Positions 35,931 through 46,523 of a stretch of DNA of 64,000 nucleotides are shown here, one piece after another. Position numbers and translations under genes: made by a program. The notes beneath the pieces were generated by a model, which saw only the letters and a list, made by a program, of their open reading frames with translations, was not told the origin of the DNA and made no database searches. The first letter of the stretch is position 1. Each line of letters starts with the position of its first letter. The stretch covers positions 868,001-932,000 of the forward strand of contig NZ_JAGIAW010000001.1 of the NCBI RefSeq assembly GCF_017744655.1, written 5' to 3'. The DNA is from Devosia sp. (GTDB lineage Bacteria; Pseudomonadota; Alphaproteobacteria; Rhizobiales; Devosiaceae).

Positions 35931-37370
35931 TCAGATGTTCAGCGCGCGCCCGTATGCGTCGAGCACGCTTTCCTTCATCGTTTCGCTCAGCGTGGGATGC
36001 GGGAAGATGGTGTGGATGAGTTCTTCTTCGGTGGTTTCAAGGTTCATCGCGACGACGAAACCCTGGATGAGTTCAGTCACTTCGGCACCAATCATGTGAG
36101 CGCCGAGGAGCTCCCCAGTCTTGGCATCGAAAATGGTCTTAACGAGGCCGTCGGGTTCACCCAGCGCGATAGCCTTGCCATTGCCCACGAACGGGAAACG
36201 GCCAACCTTGATCTCGCGCCCTGCTTCCTTGGCCTTGGCTTCTGTCAGGCCAACACTCGCCACCTGCGGCTCGCAATAGGTGCAACCCGGAACCTTCAAC
36301 TTTTCGAGCCCGTGGACCTTCAAACCGGCAATCTTCTCGACGGTGATGACAGCTTCATGCTCGGCCTTGTGCGCCAGCATCGGCGGGCCGGCGACGTCGC
36401 CGATAGCCCAGATGCCATCCACATTGGTCTTGCCATAGGCATCAATAACGATGGCGCCGCGCTCGGTCTTCACACCGACCGTTTCGAGGCCCAGGCCTTC
36501 GATATTGCACTGGACGCCAACCGCCGAGATCAGCTTGTCACCAGCAATCTGCTGGGTCTTGCCGTCCTTGGTTTCGACGTGGGCTACCACGCCGTCCTTG
36601 GTCTTCTCAACCTTGGCGACCTTCGCTTCCGTGAGTATCTTGATGCCGCGCTTTTCCAGGCGCTTGCGCGCCAGAGCCGAGATTTCGGCGTCTTCCACCG
36701 GCAGAATCTGCGGCAGCAGCTCGATGACAGTCACTTCGGCGCCCAGCGAGCGGTAGAAGGAGGCGAATTCGATGCCGATAGCACCCGAACCCATGACCAC
36801 CAGCGACTTCGGCATGGTGGCAGGCTTCAGCGCTTCGAAATAGGTCCAGATCTTGTCGCCATCGGGCTCGATGCCCGGCAGCACGCGCGGACGCGCACCG
36901 GTGGCGATGATGATGTTCTTGGCCTTGTAGGTGCCATCGCCGAGAGCGTTCTTCGGCACGGGGCCCTGCGGCTGCACGATGGGCTTCTTCGAAGCAGCAA
37001 CCTTGATCTCACCCGGCTTGGTGATCGTGGCTTCGCCCCAGATGATGTCGATTTTGTTCTTCTTCATCAGGAACTGCACGCCATTGTTCATCTGCGCTGC
37101 AATGGCGCGCGAACGCTTGACGATGCCGTCGATGTCGAAGCCGAACTTTTCGGCGGTCAGGCCGTAGTCCTTGGCATGACCCATATGGCCGTAGATTTCG
37201 GCCGAGCGCAGCAGCGCCTTGGTCGGGATACAACCCCAATTGGAGCAGATGCCAGCCATGTGCTCGCGCTCGACAATGGCAACCTTCATGCCAAGCTGCG
37301 CGCCACGGATGGCGGCAACATAACCGCCGGGACCGGCGCCGATGACGAGAAGATCGTATTGGTCAGCCAT
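35931..37370 (-). CDS. lpdA: Dihydrolipoamide dehydrogenase (E3)
   Basis: Flavoprotein that reoxidises the lipoyl groups of the pyruvate dehydrogenase complex with NAD. The 479-aa protein has the FAD motif VIGAGPGGYVAAIRGAQLG, the redox disulfide in GICSNWGCIPTKALL (two cysteines five apart), the NAD motif VMGSGAIGIEFASFYRSLG, the second FAD motif IWAIGDVAGPPMLAHKAEHE, and the C-terminal HPTLSET with the catalytic histidine. It is the last recognisable pdh gene in the minus-strand run. The ATG is at 37370. Confidence 0.95.
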   Translation of the reverse strand: MADQYDLLVIGAGPGGYVAAIRGAQLGMKVAIVEREHMAGICSNWGCIPTKALLRSAEIYGHMGHAKDYGLTAEKFGFDIDGIVKRSRAIAAQMNNGVQFLMKKNKIDIIWGEATITKPGEIKVAASKKPIVQPQGPVPKNALGDGTYKAKNIIIATGARPRVLPGIEPDGDKIWTYFEALKPATMPKSLVVMGSGAIGIEFASFYRSLGAEVTVIELLPQILPVEDAEISALARKRLEKRGIKILTEAKVAKVEKTKDGVVAHVETKDGKTQQIAGDKLISAVGVQCNIEGLGLETVGVKTERGAIVIDAYGKTNVDGIWAIGDVAGPPMLAHKAEHEAVITVEKIAGLKVHGLEKLKVPGCTYCEPQVASVGLTEAKAKEAGREIKVGRFPFVGNGKAIALGEPDGLVKTIFDAKTGELLGAHMIGAEVTELIQGFVVAMNLETTEEELIHTIFPHPTLSETMKESVLDAYGRALNI

Positions 37371-37394
37371 GAGGGCCTCCAGAAAATAGTCGGG

Positions 37395-38033
37395 TCAAAG
37401 ACCCAGAATTTGTTTGACGAGTGGCACGAGGCCTTCGCCGATGGCGCGGGTGTTGGCCGCGTCGAGATGGACGCCGTCGCGCGGATCGGCCTTGGCCACC
37501 GTCGCGGCATCGAAGAAATGAGCGCCGAGTTCAGCGGCGGCGCGCTCGTAGTAGAAACCGAAAAGTTTGTCGTCCTCGGTACGCGGCGACACCAAAGCCG
37601 GTGGGCCGTTCAGAGGCGAAGGGACCAAAAGCGGAGGCGCCACAAGCAGAACCTGAGGCACGCCGCCATGGCTATAGGGATAGGTGCGCACGATCTGGCC
37701 GAGCCGCTTCATGCCGGCAGCCGCCGCGAAAGCGGAGCCGGTCATGAACGTCTTGATATCATTGGACCCGAGCATGATGATCACGAGGTCCAAGGGCTGA
37801 TGCGTATCCAGCAGAGTGGGCAGCACCCTTACGCCATTGCGGTCAGCAGCGGCCGTGTGGTCGTCAAAGGCAGTGGTCCTGCCGTTGAGCCCCTCGGCGA
37901 TGACGCGCGCGGCGCCGCCCAGCCGGGCTTCCAGAACACTCGGCCAGCGATCCTCATAGGCGTGGCGAACGCCATTCCCTTCGGGTGCATACCCGAAGGT
38001 CAGGCTGTCGCCATAGGCGAGGATGGTTTTCAT
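37395..38033 (-). CDS. SGNH/GDSL-family esterase
   Basis: A 212-aa hydrolase. The block-I motif is YGDSLTFGY with the catalytic serine at residue 10, block III is LGSNDIK, and block V is DGVHLD with the Asp-His pair. No signal peptide is seen, so it is probably cytoplasmic. It resembles arylesterase-type SGNH proteins. It sits between pdhC and lpdA, a position such genes also occupy in other Rhizobiales, but no link to pyruvate oxidation is known. Confidence 0.88.
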   Translation of the reverse strand: MKTILAYGDSLTFGYAPEGNGVRHAYEDRWPSVLEARLGGAARVIAEGLNGRTTAFDDHTAAADRNGVRVLPTLLDTHQPLDLVIIMLGSNDIKTFMTGSAFAAAAGMKRLGQIVRTYPYSHGGVPQVLLVAPPLLVPSPLNGPPALVSPRTEDDKLFGFYYERAAAELGAHFFDAATVAKADPRDGVHLDAANTRAIGEGLVPLVKQILGL

Positions 38034-38045
38034 GCGCCCTGCCCC

Positions 38046-39386
38046 TTAGGCCAGCATCATGACCGGATTTTCGATCAGGCCCTTAAACACGCCGAGCAGT
38101 TCTGCGCCCAGCGCACCATCGACAGCGCGGTGATCGCAGGAGAGCGTCACGGTCATGAACTGGCCGATCTTGATCTGGCCATTCTCGGGATAGACGCGCT
38201 CTTCGCCGGCGCCGACCGCGAGGATCGTGCCATGCGGCGGGTTGATCACGGCGGCAAAGTGCTTGATGCCGAACATGCCGAGATTGGACACCGAGGACGA
38301 ACCGCCCTGGTATTCATGCGGGGCTAGCTTCTTCGACTTTGCGCGCGTCGCCAGATCCTTCACCTCTTCCGAGATTTCGCGAAGGGTCTTGGTATCCGCC
38401 GACTTCACCACCGGGGTGAAGAGGCCACCCGGCACGGACACGGCGACGGCAACGTCAGAACGCTTGTGATAGAGGATCGAGTCCCCTGCCCAGGTCGCGT
38501 TAGCGGCCGGCACGCGCTGCAATGCAACGGCCCAGGCCTTCATGACAAAGTCATTGACCGAGAGCTTGTAGCCCGGCTTGCCGTCCTTACCCTTGGGCGC
38601 GGCGGCGTTGATCTGTTCGCGGGCAGCCATGAGCGCGTCGATCTTGCAATCGAGAGTCAGGTAGAAGTGCGGAACGGTCTGCTTGCTTTCGGTCAGGCGC
38701 GCAGCCACGACCTTGCGCATGCCGTCGTTTGGAACGACTTCGTACGAGCCTTCCTCGTAGAGCGCCATGACCTGGTTCTTGCTCATGCCGGTCGCAGGCG
38801 CAGCGGCAGCAGCCGGAGCACCGGCAGCAGGCTTGCTGACGCCCTTGCCCGACTTGGCAGCTTCCACGTCCGACTTGACGACGCGGCCCTTCGGGCCCGA
38901 ACCGGCAACGGTCGAGAGGTCGATGCCAGCTTCCTTTGCAAGACGCTTGGCGAGCGGCGAAGCAAACACGCGACCACCTTCCGACTTTGCCGGAGCGTTG
39001 GCCGCAGCAGTCGGAGCGCTGGAACCGGAATTGGCATTCGTCGCGACCGGCGCAGGAGCAGCGGCCTTCGGCGCCTCGGGAGCTGCAGCCGGTGCTGCCT
39101 TGGGCGCTTCCGCCTTCGGTGCACCAATGGAACCGGCGTCTTCGCCTTCCTGCAGCAGCACGGCGATAACGGCATTGACCTTCACACCCTCGCTACCTTC
39201 GGCAACGAGAATCTTGCCGATCTTGCCCTCGTCCACGGCCTCGACTTCCATCGTGGCCTTGTCCGTTTCGATTTCGGCGATCACGTCACCGGAAGAGACA
39301 GAGTCGCCTTCCTTGACGTGCCATTTGGCGAGCTTGCCCTCTTCCATCGTGGGAGAGAGCGCCGGCATGGTGATATCGATTGGCAT
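38046..39386 (-). CDS. pdhC: Pyruvate dehydrogenase E2, dihydrolipoamide acetyltransferase
   Basis: Core of the pyruvate dehydrogenase complex, moving acetyl groups to CoA. The 446-aa protein has one N-terminal lipoyl domain with [15 protein letters not shown] (the lysine to be lipoylated near residue 43), an Ala/Pro-rich flexible linker, a peripheral-subunit-binding domain ([18 protein letters not shown]), a second linker, and the acetyltransferase domain ending [17 protein letters not shown] with the HxxxDG active site. It is 11 nt after pdhB. Confidence 0.95.
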   Translation of the reverse strand: MPIDITMPALSPTMEEGKLAKWHVKEGDSVSSGDVIAEIETDKATMEVEAVDEGKIGKILVAEGSEGVKVNAVIAVLLQEGEDAGSIGAPKAEAPKAAPAAAPEAPKAAAPAPVATNANSGSSAPTAAANAPAKSEGGRVFASPLAKRLAKEAGIDLSTVAGSGPKGRVVKSDVEAAKSGKGVSKPAAGAPAAAAAPATGMSKNQVMALYEEGSYEVVPNDGMRKVVAARLTESKQTVPHFYLTLDCKIDALMAAREQINAAAPKGKDGKPGYKLSVNDFVMKAWAVALQRVPAANATWAGDSILYHKRSDVAVAVSVPGGLFTPVVKSADTKTLREISEEVKDLATRAKSKKLAPHEYQGGSSSVSNLGMFGIKHFAAVINPPHGTILAVGAGEERVYPENGQIKIGQFMTVTLSCDHRAVDGALGAELLGVFKGLIENPVMMLA

Positions 39387-39397
39387 ACCGGGTCTCC

Positions 39398-40783
39398 TTA
39401 CGAGCGATAGGTCACGGCATTCACAGCCGCGATCACTTCGTCAACATTGGGCAGTGCCAGCTTTTCAAGGTTCGCGGCATAGGGCATAGGAACGTCCTTG
39501 CCGGTCACGCGCAACACGGGCGCATCGAGATAGTCGAAAGCCTGTTCCATGACACGGGCGGCGAGTTCAGCGCCGATACCGCCCTGCGGCCAACCTTCTT
39601 CCACGGTCACGAGGCGGCCGGTCTTCTTGACCGACTCGATGACCGTGTCGCTGTCCATGGGGCGCAGCGTGCGCAGATCGATGAGTTCAACGTCGACGCC
39701 GGCCGCAACCAGCTTTTCCGTCGCCTGGGTCGCATAGCGCATGCCCATGGAGAACGAAACGATGGTCACATCGGCGCCCTTGCGCGCGATGCGCGCCTTG
39801 CCGATCGGCAGGACATAGTCATCGACCTTCGGCACAAGGCCGGTGGAGCCGTAGAGAATTTCGTTTTCGAGGAAGACGACCGGGTTCGGCGAACGAATGG
39901 CTGCCTTCAGCAGGCCCTTGGCGTCAGCGGCGCTATAGGGCGCGATAACGGTCAGGCCGGGAACGTGGCTGTACCATGCCGAGTAGTCCTGACTGTGCTG
40001 GGCGGCAACGCGCGAGGCGACGCCGTTCGGACCACGGAAGACCATCGGCGCGGTGACCTGGCCACCGGACATATAAAGCTGCTTGGCAGCGGAGTTGATG
40101 ATCTGGTCGATTGCCTGCATGGCAAAGTTCCAGGTCATGAATTCGACGATCGGCCGCAGACCTGCAAAGGCCGCACCGACAGCGAGACCGGCAAAGCCAT
40201 GCTCGGTGATCGGGGTATCAACGACGCGCTGCGGACCAAACTCCTGCAAGAGGCCCTGGGTCACCTTGTAGGCGCCCTGATATTCGGCGACTTCTTCACC
40301 CATGATGAAGATGTCGGGGTTAGCGCGCATTTCTTCGGCCATGGCTTCGTTGAGCGCCTGACGAACGGTCAGTTCCACCATTTCGACGCCTTCCGGCAGG
40401 TCCGGATCGGCCTGGGCTTCAAACTTCGGCGCGGCCGGAACGGCAGCAGCGGGCGCGGCATCATTAGCCTTTTCGGCTGCCACGACCGGAGCTTCGGATG
40501 GCTCGGGAGCGGTTTCCTTGACCGGAGCAACACCGGCGCTTTCGCCTTCCGCCAGAACCAGCGCGATCGGGGTGTTCACCTTCACGCCTTCGGTGCCTTC
40601 GGCCACAAGGATTTCACGAACCACGCCTTCGTCGACGGATTCGACTTCCATCGTCGCCTTGTCGGTTTCGATTTCGGCCAGCACGTCGCCGGACTTGACG
40701 GTATCGCCGACCTTGACCAGCCACTTGGCGAGCTTGCCCTCTTCCATCGTTGGCGACAGGGCGGGCATAAGGATTTGGGGCAT
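39398..40783 (-). CDS. pdhB: Pyruvate dehydrogenase E1 beta with N-terminal lipoyl domain
   Basis: E1-beta subunit that forms the ThDP active site with PdhA. The 461-aa protein starts with a full lipoyl domain ([36 protein letters not shown]), then an acidic and Ala-rich linker to about residue 135, and then the E1-beta domain ([37 protein letters not shown]). This lipoyl-E1-beta fusion is typical of alphaproteobacteria. The ATG at 40783 has GGAGAG upstream. The small membrane-protein gene ends 1 nt before it. Confidence 0.95.
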   Translation of the reverse strand: MPQILMPALSPTMEEGKLAKWLVKVGDTVKSGDVLAEIETDKATMEVESVDEGVVREILVAEGTEGVKVNTPIALVLAEGESAGVAPVKETAPEPSEAPVVAAEKANDAAPAAAVPAAPKFEAQADPDLPEGVEMVELTVRQALNEAMAEEMRANPDIFIMGEEVAEYQGAYKVTQGLLQEFGPQRVVDTPITEHGFAGLAVGAAFAGLRPIVEFMTWNFAMQAIDQIINSAAKQLYMSGGQVTAPMVFRGPNGVASRVAAQHSQDYSAWYSHVPGLTVIAPYSAADAKGLLKAAIRSPNPVVFLENEILYGSTGLVPKVDDYVLPIGKARIARKGADVTIVSFSMGMRYATQATEKLVAAGVDVELIDLRTLRPMDSDTVIESVKKTGRLVTVEEGWPQGGIGAELAARVMEQAFDYLDAPVLRVTGKDVPMPYAANLEKLALPNVDEVIAAVNAVTYRS

Positions 40784-40784
40784 A

Positions 40785-41186
40785 TCAGCTCTCCAGAATG
40801 GTAGTGCCGGGCATGGGGGCCACGCGGCGAATTTCGAATTGTTCGGCAAATTGCGCGGCGGGCAGCACGCGCCAATCGTTGATGAGGGCGGAAGTGGCAG
40901 CAGGCTCGGCGGCCTGACGCTGGTTGACCACCCAGCCACTGAGGATCAGACCAAGGATCAAGAAGCCCAGGCACGCGATGACGGCGCGCTTGTAGATGGC
41001 GGCCTGCACTTCGCCGCTGAGGCCAGCCCAGCTGGCGACGCGTTCAAAACGCCACCAGCCGAAAAGCCATTCGTGCCAGCTCGGGCCTGCAGCCACAGCC
41101 AAACGGCTGATGGCAATCGCCTGCCCCGCGGCCAGCAAGGCAGAGAGCAGTGCGAAGAGCATGATGACGCCGAGCAGGATGCTCAT
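40785..41186 (-). CDS. Small membrane protein of unknown function between pdhA and pdhB
   Basis: A 133-aa protein I do not recognise. Two hydrophobic segments are visible, residues 2-27 ([19 protein letters not shown]) and about 66-86 ([20 protein letters not shown]), separated by a Trp-rich, mostly polar loop ([20 protein letters not shown]). The C-terminal ~45 residues are soluble. The frame opens further upstream, but the ATG at 41186, 7 nt after the pdhA stop with GAGG upstream, is the natural start. It ends 1 nt before pdhB, so it is co-translated with the pyruvate dehydrogenase genes. Confidence 0.75.
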   Translation of the reverse strand: MSILLGVIMLFALLSALLAAGQAIAISRLAVAAGPSWHEWLFGWWRFERVASWAGLSGEVQAAIYKRAVIACLGFLILGLILSGWVVNQRQAAEPAATSALINDWRVLPAAQFAEQFEIRRVAPMPGTTILES

Positions 41187-41193
41187 CGTGAGA

Positions 41194-42213
41194 TCAGGCC
41201 TCGATCGTGATGTCGGTCCACAGCTCCGAAGCATCGGGCTCCGGATCGTTGGTGGCAAAATCCGCCGCTTCCGTGACGACTGCACGAATGTCGGTCTCGA
41301 TTTTCTTGAGATCGTCTTCGGTGATCACGCCAGCTTCGAGCAGACGCGCGCGGACCTGTTCGATCGGGTCGCGTTCCTGACGGTACTTGGTCACCTCGTC
41401 CTTCGAGCGATACTTCGCCGGGTCGGACATGGAGTGGCCGCGATAGCGGTAGGTCAGCATTTCAAGAATGTATGGACCATTGCCCGAACGCGCATGCTCG
41501 ATGGCGCGCTTGGCGGCGTCATAGACCATGCGGACGTCCATACCGTCGACCTGCTCGCCCGGAATGTCGAACGAAGCACCGCGCATGGAGAAATCGGTCG
41601 TCGCAGCAGCGCGCTCGATCGAAGTGCCCATGGCGTACTTGTTGTTTTCAATCACGAAGACAACCGGCAGCTTCCAGAGCTTGGCCATGTTGAAGCTTTC
41701 GTAGACCTGGCCCTGGTTGGCAGCGCCGTCGCCGAAATAGGCAAGGCTCACCGAGCCGTCGCCCTTGTACTTCGAAGCGAAGGCCAGACCCGTACCGAGC
41801 GAAACCTGCGCGCCAACAATGCCATTACCGCCATAGAAGCGATGCTCGTTGGAGAACATGTGCATCGAGCCGCCCTTGCCTTTCGACAGGCCGCCCTGAC
41901 GACCGGTTAGCTCGGCCATGACACCCTTGGGATCAAGACCCATGACCAGCATGTGGCCGTGATCACGGTAACCGGTGATCTGGGCATCCTTGCCCTTTTC
42001 CGAGGCCATGGTGATGCCGGTGACGACAGCTTCCTGGCCGATATAGAGGTGGCAGAAGCCGCCGATCAGGCCCATGCCATACATCTGGCCGGCCTTTTCC
42101 TCGAAACGCCGGATCAGCAGCATTTCGCGGAAAGCTTCGAGGTCCTGTTCACCAGTGAACTGGGGGGCATTGGGCTGCGTTTTGGCCTTGGTGGCCGTCG
42201 CCTTGCGCGCCAT
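41194..42213 (-). CDS. pdhA: Pyruvate dehydrogenase E1 alpha
   Basis: ThDP-dependent pyruvate decarboxylating subunit. The 339-aa protein has GFCHLYIGQEAVVTG, YRDHGHMLVMG, the ThDP motif FGDGAANQGQVYESFNMAKLWKLPVVFVIENN (GDG...NN), and the phosphorylation-loop region YRYRGHSMSDPAKYR. The first 15 residues are Lys/Ala-rich. It heads the pdhA-X-pdhB-pdhC set and is 116 nt downstream of ftsB. The ATG is at 42213. Confidence 0.96.
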   Translation of the reverse strand: MARKATATKAKTQPNAPQFTGEQDLEAFREMLLIRRFEEKAGQMYGMGLIGGFCHLYIGQEAVVTGITMASEKGKDAQITGYRDHGHMLVMGLDPKGVMAELTGRQGGLSKGKGGSMHMFSNEHRFYGGNGIVGAQVSLGTGLAFASKYKGDGSVSLAYFGDGAANQGQVYESFNMAKLWKLPVVFVIENNKYAMGTSIERAAATTDFSMRGASFDIPGEQVDGMDVRMVYDAAKRAIEHARSGNGPYILEMLTYRYRGHSMSDPAKYRSKDEVTKYRQERDPIEQVRARLLEAGVITEDDLKKIETDIRAVVTEAADFATNDPEPDASELWTDITIEA

Positions 42214-42329
42214 GGGTGGGGCTCCCGGTATAGAATGGAATTTGCCGCTAGGCCGATCAGGCCACTTCTCGCACTATAGCGCAAGCGTTTGACAGATAAA
42301 ATTGCTCCAGAAACGCACAAGAATGCATC

Positions 42330-42728
42330 TTAGAGCGTTGAATCTGCTTCGATAATCCTAATTAACTCATCATCGATTAATTCTTGAAATTTACCGGAAA
42401 TCGGTTTACCGGTCGCCGGATCGACCATGATGAGGATGTCATCGGCATTGGCCATGTTGAGCAGCGCCCTCGCCCGCTCCGTCACGATATCGGGATCGAG
42501 GTGGCGCGGGTTCATCAGCGAATTGCGGTGACGAAAGCTGTCGATTTCGGCCTGCAGGGCCGAAGAACGATCCTTGAGCACCTGAATGTCGGCGTGAATT
42601 TCGTCGCGACCCTCAATGCCGAATTGGCCACTGATTGCCGAATAGCCGAGATAGCCCTGGAAAGCCAGGAGTGTCACAGCTAGGGCCAAAGGACGCCAGA
42701 ATGGTGGGCGTTTAAGTCGAGTGGGCAT
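42330..42728 (-). CDS. ftsB: FtsB/DivIC-family septum formation protein
   Basis: A 132-aa bitopic membrane protein of the divisome. It has a short basic cytoplasmic start, one membrane segment at about 13-32 (LALAVTLLAFQGYLGYSAI), a coiled-coil around 47-75 (DIQVLKDRSSALQAEIDSF) and the conserved DPDIVTERARALLNMANADDILI segment. It lies just upstream of pdhA, as in many Rhizobiales. The last 30 codons and the region after the stop are clearly more AT-rich than neighbouring genes. Confidence 0.88.
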   Translation of the reverse strand: MPTRLKRPPFWRPLALAVTLLAFQGYLGYSAISGQFGIEGRDEIHADIQVLKDRSSALQAEIDSFRHRNSLMNPRHLDPDIVTERARALLNMANADDILIMVDPATGKPISGKFQELIDDELIRIIEADSTL

Positions 42729-42794
42729 GTACGGACCGGTCTAGGGTCCTCCACTATGCCGTCTGAGGAATTAATGTCCGGTTTAGCTCTTTAA

Positions 42795-43766
42795 CTATTC
42801 GGCCGCGACCCGCGCCGGTAGGCTGTCTTCCTCGAAAAGCGCGCTGACCGATTCCCCGTTATTGATGCGGCGCATCGCTTCGGCCAAGGCCGGCGCGACA
42901 GACAGCACCGTCAGCTTGCCGTGAGGCTGCAAGGCCGCATTCGGCAGCGTATTGGTGCAGACGATCTCGATCACGTCAGGCTCGGCCGCCAGACGCGCAA
43001 CCGCATCGCTACCGAAGATGCCATGCGTGCAGGCGACACGCGCCGAGCGCGCACCATTGGCCCGCAGATGCTTCAGCAGTTCGAGGATAGAACCGCCGCT
43101 GGCGATTTCGTCGTCAAGGATGATGACATCCTTGCCCCGTACTTCGCCGATGATGGCCGAGATACGCACCTGCGTATCGGTGATACGCTCCTTGGCCCCG
43201 GCAGCAACGGGCGTACCGAGGCTCCGCGCAAAGGCCGCCGCCGTCTTGGCATTGCCGAGGTCCGGCGAAACGACGACCGTATTGCTGAGGTCGAAGCGGC
43301 GGAAATGCATGGCCAGTTCGTGCAGCGCATGCAGGTGATCCACCGGTACGCTGAAAAAGCCATGCACCTGCGGCGAATGCAGCGTCATGGTCAGCACGCG
43401 ATCGGCGCCGGCGGTCTTGAGCAGATCGGCAACGAGACGCCCGCCGATCGAAATGCGCGGCGCGTCCTTCTTGTCGGAGCGCGCATAGGAATAGTGCGGA
43501 ATGACCGCCGTGATCCGCGCTGCCGAAGCCCCACGCGCTGCGTCGAGCATCAGTAGCAGTTCCATCAGGTGCTCCTGAACCGGCGCGCTCAGCGTCTGCA
43601 CCAGGAACACATCCTGCTCGCGGCAATTGGCCTGCAATTGCACTTCGATACAGTCGTTGGAGAAGCGTTTGACCCGCGTCGGGAGCAGCGGCACGCCGAG
43701 ATCGGCGCATATCTCCTTAGCCAGCTCGGGGTGAGCACTGCCACTGAACACAGCAATCTGGTTCAT
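42795..43766 (-). CDS. Divergent PRPP synthase family protein
   Basis: A 323-aa homologue of ribose-phosphate pyrophosphokinase with both phosphoribosyltransferase-like halves. Recognisable parts are HLMELLLMLDAARGASAARITAVIPHYSYAR, GADRVLTMTLHSPQVHGFF and VACTHGIFG. Several signature positions differ from canonical Prs: YARSDKK for YARQDRK, KERITDTQV for the KRR flexible loop, and DDEIASGGS for the DDxxxTGGT PRPP loop. It may be a second, specialised PRPP synthase or a regulatory paralogue; the normal prs gene would be elsewhere. The ATG is at 43766. Confidence 0.8.
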   Translation of the reverse strand: MNQIAVFSGSAHPELAKEICADLGVPLLPTRVKRFSNDCIEVQLQANCREQDVFLVQTLSAPVQEHLMELLLMLDAARGASAARITAVIPHYSYARSDKKDAPRISIGGRLVADLLKTAGADRVLTMTLHSPQVHGFFSVPVDHLHALHELAMHFRRFDLSNTVVVSPDLGNAKTAAAFARSLGTPVAAGAKERITDTQVRISAIIGEVRGKDVIILDDEIASGGSILELLKHLRANGARSARVACTHGIFGSDAVARLAAEPDVIEIVCTNTLPNAALQPHGKLTVLSVAPALAEAMRRINNGESVSALFEEDSLPARVAAE

Positions 43767-43824
43767 GGAACTTCCTCGGCTTTTGGCGATAAGGATTTAT
43801 GCGGCGGTCTTAACCTACGCAGCC

Positions 43825-44115
43825 TCAGAGCGCAACGTAGTCGATCTCCTGAAATTTCGCGACTTCCGGCACCCAGCGTCCCTCTACGAAGGCAACGTGG
43901 TCAGGATGCACATTGTAGCCGTCATAGGCAGCCTGATCCGCGAACTCCATCGAGAAGCCATAGGCATAGTCGGCCTTGGGGCTGACCTGCTTCAGGCGCT
44001 CGAATTTCTCGACGCCCGGGATACGCTCCAGCACGAGCGCGTCGCGCAGAAAGGCCGCCTCGGCCTCCGAGCCGGCCGCATGCTTGAGCGAGAAAACGAC
44101 GGTGTGACGGATCAT
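43825..44115 (-). CDS. Dabb (stress-responsive A/B barrel) domain protein
   Basis: A 96-aa dimeric alpha-beta barrel protein. It starts [12 protein letters not shown], the Dabb hallmark with the conserved histidine, followed by YAYGFSMEFADQAAYDGYNVHPDHVAFV and the C-terminal strand. The family ranges from stress proteins to cyclases and the function here is unknown. Its start codon overlaps the malic-enzyme stop by 1 nt, so the two are translationally coupled. Confidence 0.85.
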   Translation of the reverse strand: MIRHTVVFSLKHAAGSEAEAAFLRDALVLERIPGVEKFERLKQVSPKADYAYGFSMEFADQAAYDGYNVHPDHVAFVEGRWVPEVAKFQEIDYVAL

Positions 44116-46397
44116 TATTCGGCTCCGATGGCCTCATTGGCGGCGATGGCCGCCATGTTGACGATGCCGCGGCTGGTCACGGACGGGGCAAGGATGTGCG
44201 CCGGGGCGCGCGTGCCCATCAGGATCGGTCCGACAGCCAAGGCGTTGTTCATTTCCTTGAGTAGCGTCATGGAAAGGTTGGCCGCATCGAGATCGGGGAA
44301 GATCAGGAGGTTGGCCTCGCCCTTTAGCACCGTCTCGGGCACATAGCGCTCGCGGAGCACTTCGTTCAGCGCCAGATCGCCCTGCATTTCGCCTTCAACT
44401 ATGAGGTCGGGCGCGACGGATTTGAGCTTGGCATAGACCTCGCGCATCTTGAATGCACTGTCGCCATCGCGCGAACCGAAGTTGGAATAGCTCAAGAGCG
44501 CCATACGCGCCTCGATATTGAACCGCTTGAGATGGTCCCGCGCCTGCAGCGAAATGCTCACCAGTTCGTCGGCCGAGGGGTTCTGGTTCACATAGGTATC
44601 GGCAAGGAAGAAAGCACCGCGCGGCATGATTAGCATGGAGAGCGCCGAAACATCGCTCACGCCATCCTGCAGGCCAATGATCGAGCGGACGTCGCGGACA
44701 TGCTTGATGTAGCGCCCCTGAAGACCGCAGATCAGCCCGTCAGCCTCGCCACGCTTCACCGCCAGCGCACCGATCACCGTCGTATTGGTGCGCACGATGG
44801 TGCGGGCGGTATCTGGCGTCACGCCGTTGCGGCCCACCAGCGAGTGGAAGAGGCTCACATAGTCGCGATAGCGCGGATCGTCTTCAGGGTTGATGATCTC
44901 AAAGTCGCGGCCCGGCTGGATGCTGAGACCAAAACGCTCGATACGCGCTTCGATGACAGCCGGACGGCCGATAAGGATCGGACGAGCGATCCGCTCTTCG
45001 AGCAGCACTTGGGTGGCGCGCAGCACGCGTTCATCTTCGCCATCAGCAAAAGCGATGCGCTTGTTCTGGCCCTGGGCGCGATCGATGATCGGCTTCATCA
45101 CAAGGCCGGAGCGGAACACGAAGCGGTTGAGCTGATCCTGATAGGCATCCCAGTCGGCGATCGGCCGCTTGGCGACACCCGATTCCATCGCCGCCCGCGC
45201 CACGGCCGGCGCAATGCGCAGGATCAGGCGCTGGTCGAACGGATTGGGGATGATGTGGTCCGGACCGAACACGGCTGGCGCACCGGAAGCCGAGACTTCA
45301 AGGCCCGGCTCATGCGCCAGTTTGGCAATGGCACGCACCGCCGCCAGCTTCATCTCTTCATTGATCGTCGTCGCATGCACGTCGAGTGCGCCACGGAAGA
45401 TGAAGGGGAAGCAGAGGACGTTGTTGACCTGATTGGGATAGTCTGAACGCCCGGTGCAGACCATGGCATCCGGACGCGTTGCCTTCGCCACTTCCGGCAT
45501 GATTTCGGGATTGGGATTGGCCAGCGCCAGGATCAGTGGCTTGGGTGCCATCTTTTCCAGCATTTCCGGCTTCAGCGCGCCGGCAGCCGAAAGGCCCAGA
45601 AACACGTCGGCGCCTTCGATGACCTCGGCCAGCGTCGTCGCATCGCTCTGGCGGCGGAACTGGCCGCGCCACTTGTCATTCACGTCGTTGCGCTTGTGCG
45701 TAACGAGGCCGTCCTTGTCGGCAACCCAGATGTTTTCGTGCTTGGCGCCCAGCGCCACCAGCACGTTGAGGCAGGCGATTGCCGCGGCTCCTGCCCCCGA
45801 GGTGCAGATCTTCACTTCGTCGATCTTCTTGCCGGTCAGTTCGAGCCCGTTGAGAACCGCCGCACCGACGATGATCGCCGTGCCATGCTGATCGTCATGG
45901 AACACAGGAATTGGCATGCGCTCGCGCAGCGTCTCTTCGATCTCGAAGCAGTCCGGCGCACGGATGTCTTCAAGATTGATGCCACCAAAGGTCGGCCAGA
46001 GCGGCGCCACGGCGTCGATGAATTTCTTCGGAACGATCTCGTCGATTTCGAGGTCGAAGACGTCAATGCCGGCGAACTTCTTGAACAGAACCGCCTTGCC
46101 TTCCATCACCGGCTTCGAAGCCAGCGCGCCGATATTGCCAAGGCCTAGCACGGCCGTACCGTTCGAGATGACCGCCACAAGGTTCTGTCGCGACGTATAG
46201 CGCGCCACAGCCTCAGGGGTCTGTGCAATCTCTTCGCAAGGCGCAGCGACGCCGGGCGAATAGGCCAGCGCCAGATCGCGCTGGTTGCCCAACGGCTTCA
46301 GCGGCTGGATTTCCAGTTTGCCGGGCTTCGGAAACTCATGGAAGTGGAGGGCCGCTTCGCGCAGAACCTTGCGTTGTTCATTAGGATCAGTCGACAC
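44115..46397 (-). CDS. maeB: Malic enzyme with C-terminal phosphotransacetylase-like domain (MaeB type)
   Basis: Decarboxylates malate to pyruvate with NAD(P). The 760-aa protein has the malic domain ([53 protein letters not shown]), the cofactor domain ([20 protein letters not shown]), and from about residue 430 a phosphotransacetylase-like domain ([40 protein letters not shown]), which in MaeB is regulatory. I choose the GTG at 46397, with GGAGGAAAGC immediately upstream, over the GTG at 46412. It links the TCA cycle to the pyruvate dehydrogenase substrate. Confidence 0.93.
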   Translation of the reverse strand: MSTDPNEQRKVLREAALHFHEFPKPGKLEIQPLKPLGNQRDLALAYSPGVAAPCEEIAQTPEAVARYTSRQNLVAVISNGTAVLGLGNIGALASKPVMEGKAVLFKKFAGIDVFDLEIDEIVPKKFIDAVAPLWPTFGGINLEDIRAPDCFEIEETLRERMPIPVFHDDQHGTAIIVGAAVLNGLELTGKKIDEVKICTSGAGAAAIACLNVLVALGAKHENIWVADKDGLVTHKRNDVNDKWRGQFRRQSDATTLAEVIEGADVFLGLSAAGALKPEMLEKMAPKPLILALANPNPEIMPEVAKATRPDAMVCTGRSDYPNQVNNVLCFPFIFRGALDVHATTINEEMKLAAVRAIAKLAHEPGLEVSASGAPAVFGPDHIIPNPFDQRLILRIAPAVARAAMESGVAKRPIADWDAYQDQLNRFVFRSGLVMKPIIDRAQGQNKRIAFADGEDERVLRATQVLLEERIARPILIGRPAVIEARIERFGLSIQPGRDFEIINPEDDPRYRDYVSLFHSLVGRNGVTPDTARTIVRTNTTVIGALAVKRGEADGLICGLQGRYIKHVRDVRSIIGLQDGVSDVSALSMLIMPRGAFFLADTYVNQNPSADELVSISLQARDHLKRFNIEARMALLSYSNFGSRDGDSAFKMREVYAKLKSVAPDLIVEGEMQGDLALNEVLRERYVPETVLKGEANLLIFPDLDAANLSMTLLKEMNNALAVGPILMGTRAPAHILAPSVTSRGIVNMAAIAANEAIGAE

Positions 46398-46523
46398 GCT
46401 TTCCTCCGGCACAGCTTAGATGGCGTCGTACCTGCCATCAATCAGCGTCGAAGGAAAGGGGCGCGGGCTCCTGTGAAGGCAAGAAATACGGCCTTCGCCG
46501 CCCCCAAATCGCCCGACTCTCGG

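Noticed and set aside
35022..38327. Open frame of 1101 codons on the plus strand
   Set aside because: It runs antisense through the Gfo/Idh, lpdA and GDSL genes, shows no family motifs, and reads through the intergenic palindrome. It is a by-product of high GC content.
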